From Chloroflexi bacterium TSY (GTDB taxonomy: Bacteria; Chloroflexota; Anaerolineae; Caldilineales; Caldilineaceae), in NCBI GenBank assembly GCA_019217005.1, contig JAHBNG010000047.1:1-64000 (forward strand): DNA of 64,000 nucleotides. The letters are read 5' to 3'. The position numbers and the translations under genes were made by a program. The notes under the pieces were generated by a model. That model saw nothing but the letters and a program-made list of their open reading frames with translations. It was not told the origin of the DNA and made no database searches. Positions 62,750-64,000 of this stretch are shown here, piece by piece (the stretch's first letter is position 1; every line of letters begins with the position of its first letter).

Positions 62750-64000
62750 GCCAATCCAAAAAATAAAATATACGCGAGAAGGTGTTAAACTAGCTCTCCA
62801 AAAGGAGCAAAAATGACAATCTCGCCAGAAATGGTTGAAGTCTTGAAAGAGACGAAGGCCATGTTAAGTGGATACGAAAGAAGGCACTTCATGGCCCAAA
62901 CGGTCAAAACGATATGCGAAGGGAGTCCGACGAAAGCAGAACGAGAGTTGGGCTGGAATCGGGCGACGATAGCCAAAGCCCTGGAAGAACTAGAAGGCGG
63001 CTTCTGTTATGTCGACCAAAGCCACCGACGTGGTCGCAAAAAAGCCGAAGACCATATCCCCACTTTACTGGCCGATATGGTTGAAATCGCCGATCAATTC
63101 AGCCAGACCGATCCCACCTTTCGACCCCCCCAATTGTACACTCGACTAACCGCCGCCGAAATGCGTACCCAGCTCATCGAGCAGAAAGGATACACAGATG
63201 AGGAATTGCCTGGCGAAGAGGCCATCCGCTTGAAGCTCAATGAGTTAGGCTATGGCTCAAACCGGGTCAAAAAAAGTCAACCAGTGAAAAAGATCCCAGA
63301 GACCGATGCGATCTTTGATAGAATTCATCAGATCAATCAAGAAGCGGATGCAGACGAGACGGTTCTGCGCCTCTCTTGGGATGCCAAAGCGACGATTTTA
63401 CTTGACCGTTTCTCGAGAGAAGGGATAAGTCGAGTGGTTGTCAAAGCGCTCGAGCATGACTTTCAAGATAAGAAGACCGAGAAAGTCACTCCTTTTGGCA
63501 TTTACCTCCCTTCAACCAAGGAACTCTTTCTTTACTTGACTCAGTCGAAAGTGACGAGTGACTGTATTGTCGACTGCCTGATTGATTTTTGGGAAAGCGT
63601 ACGTGAACACTTTCCTCACGTCAAGACCCTCGTGATCAATCAGGACAATGGTCCCGAAAATCATACCCGTCGGACTCAGTTTATGTATCGTCTCACTCAG
63701 TTTGTTGAGCACTATCGTCTCTCTATTCAGCTCGCCTGCTACCCTCCTTATCACAGTAAATACAACCCCATCGAACGGGTTTGGGGCCATCTTGAAAACA
63801 CTGGAACGGTTCTCTCTCGATTCTCTTGAGACCGTTCTCAATTTTGCCGTTCTTTTCGCTTTAACCAACTACAACCCTTCGTTCACCTGAATTCCACTCT
63901 TTATGAGACCGGCGTCAAACTCACTCAGAAAGAGATGGACCGTTTGGCACAACGCTTCCAACGTTTACCTGGTTTAGAAAAATGGTTTGTCCTTATTCCC
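62750..64000 (+). mobile_element. ISAzo13-family insertion sequence (runs off the window)
   Basis: The left border is near 62749-62760, immediately after the ATPase reading breaks. The transposase starts at 62813. The right end is outside the window, so terminal repeats and target duplication cannot be checked. Confidence 0.75.
62813..64000 (+). CDS. ISAzo13-family transposase (partial, frameshifted near 63800)
   Basis: The start ATG 62813 follows AAAAGGAG. The N-terminal part [21 protein letters not shown] is helix-turn-helix like. The catalytic part contains [18 protein letters not shown] and [20 protein letters not shown], typical of ISAzo13. The frame shifts between WGHLEN and [10 protein letters not shown] (about 63800). 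Another shift precedes the tail [20 protein letters not shown] and LEKWFVLIP, which reads to the window end. Confidence 0.85.

Overview
The window looks like a Chloroflexota chromosome segment, probably from the Anaerolineae/Caldilineae group. The reasons are a fused BTAD (SARP-type)/NB-ARC/WD40 regulator, large modular secreted proteins that end in FLPLV-type C-terminal motifs, and many insertion sequences and MITE-like elements. No rRNA, tRNA or CRISPR array was found. Reading frames are broken by one- or two-base indels in many genes. A long-read or metagenome assembly with residual indels is therefore as plausible as true pseudogenisation, except where a clean element insertion with target duplication is visible.

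Layout. Positions 1-12918 form a giant inverted repeat, with arms of about 6.2 kb and a loop of about 450 bp (6196-6645). Each arm carries two secreted RCC1-repeat/RTX genes, a MITE, and a tandem-fused tyrosine recombinase next to the loop. The right arm is the better copy; the left arm is full of small deletions. From 13261 to 17173 lies a secreted beta-helix/cadherin-like/RTX protein. Two small genes follow (17827, 18281). Then comes a 12.5 kb LamG/thrombospondin-3 giant gene (18710-31243), broken by a MITE, an 11-bp duplication and a deletion. A SARP-NB-ARC-14xWD40 regulator (31640-35836, minus) follows. From 36186 to 40145 there is a promoter, an IS4-type element, a cupin gene and a frameshifted hypX-like gene. 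A membrane protein, an MFS transporter and WD40 remnants lead to 44840. There a second LamG giant gene begins without its 5' part; it is interrupted by IS630, a MITE and a second MITE (to 51033). After another IS4-type copy, an oligopeptide/oligosaccharide ABC transporter locus (52735-62748) is spread around a beta-helix lipoprotein, an AlkD-like protein, two sulfatases and a RelE/XRE toxin-antitoxin pair. Its second permease is split by a MITE and its ATPase by an ISAzo13 element that runs off the window.

How it fits together. Six promoters (8080, 10567, 13111, 17564, 18070, 36186) share one architecture: octamers related to TGAAGACG/TGAATGCG phased by about 11 or 22 bp, with the last octamer exactly 9 nt before a TATAAT-like -10. 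This closely resembles SARP operators, and the window encodes a SARP-domain STAND protein. The secreted genes behind these promoters also share related terminator hairpins and a common C-terminal export/anchoring module, so they look like a co-regulated cell-surface regulon.

Three MITE families with clear target duplications were found. One of them (217 bp, TIR TCAGTAGATCCAAATTT, 3-bp duplication) has nearly the same end as the segment carrying the double tyrosine recombinase, which suggests an undescribed autonomous/non-autonomous transposon pair.
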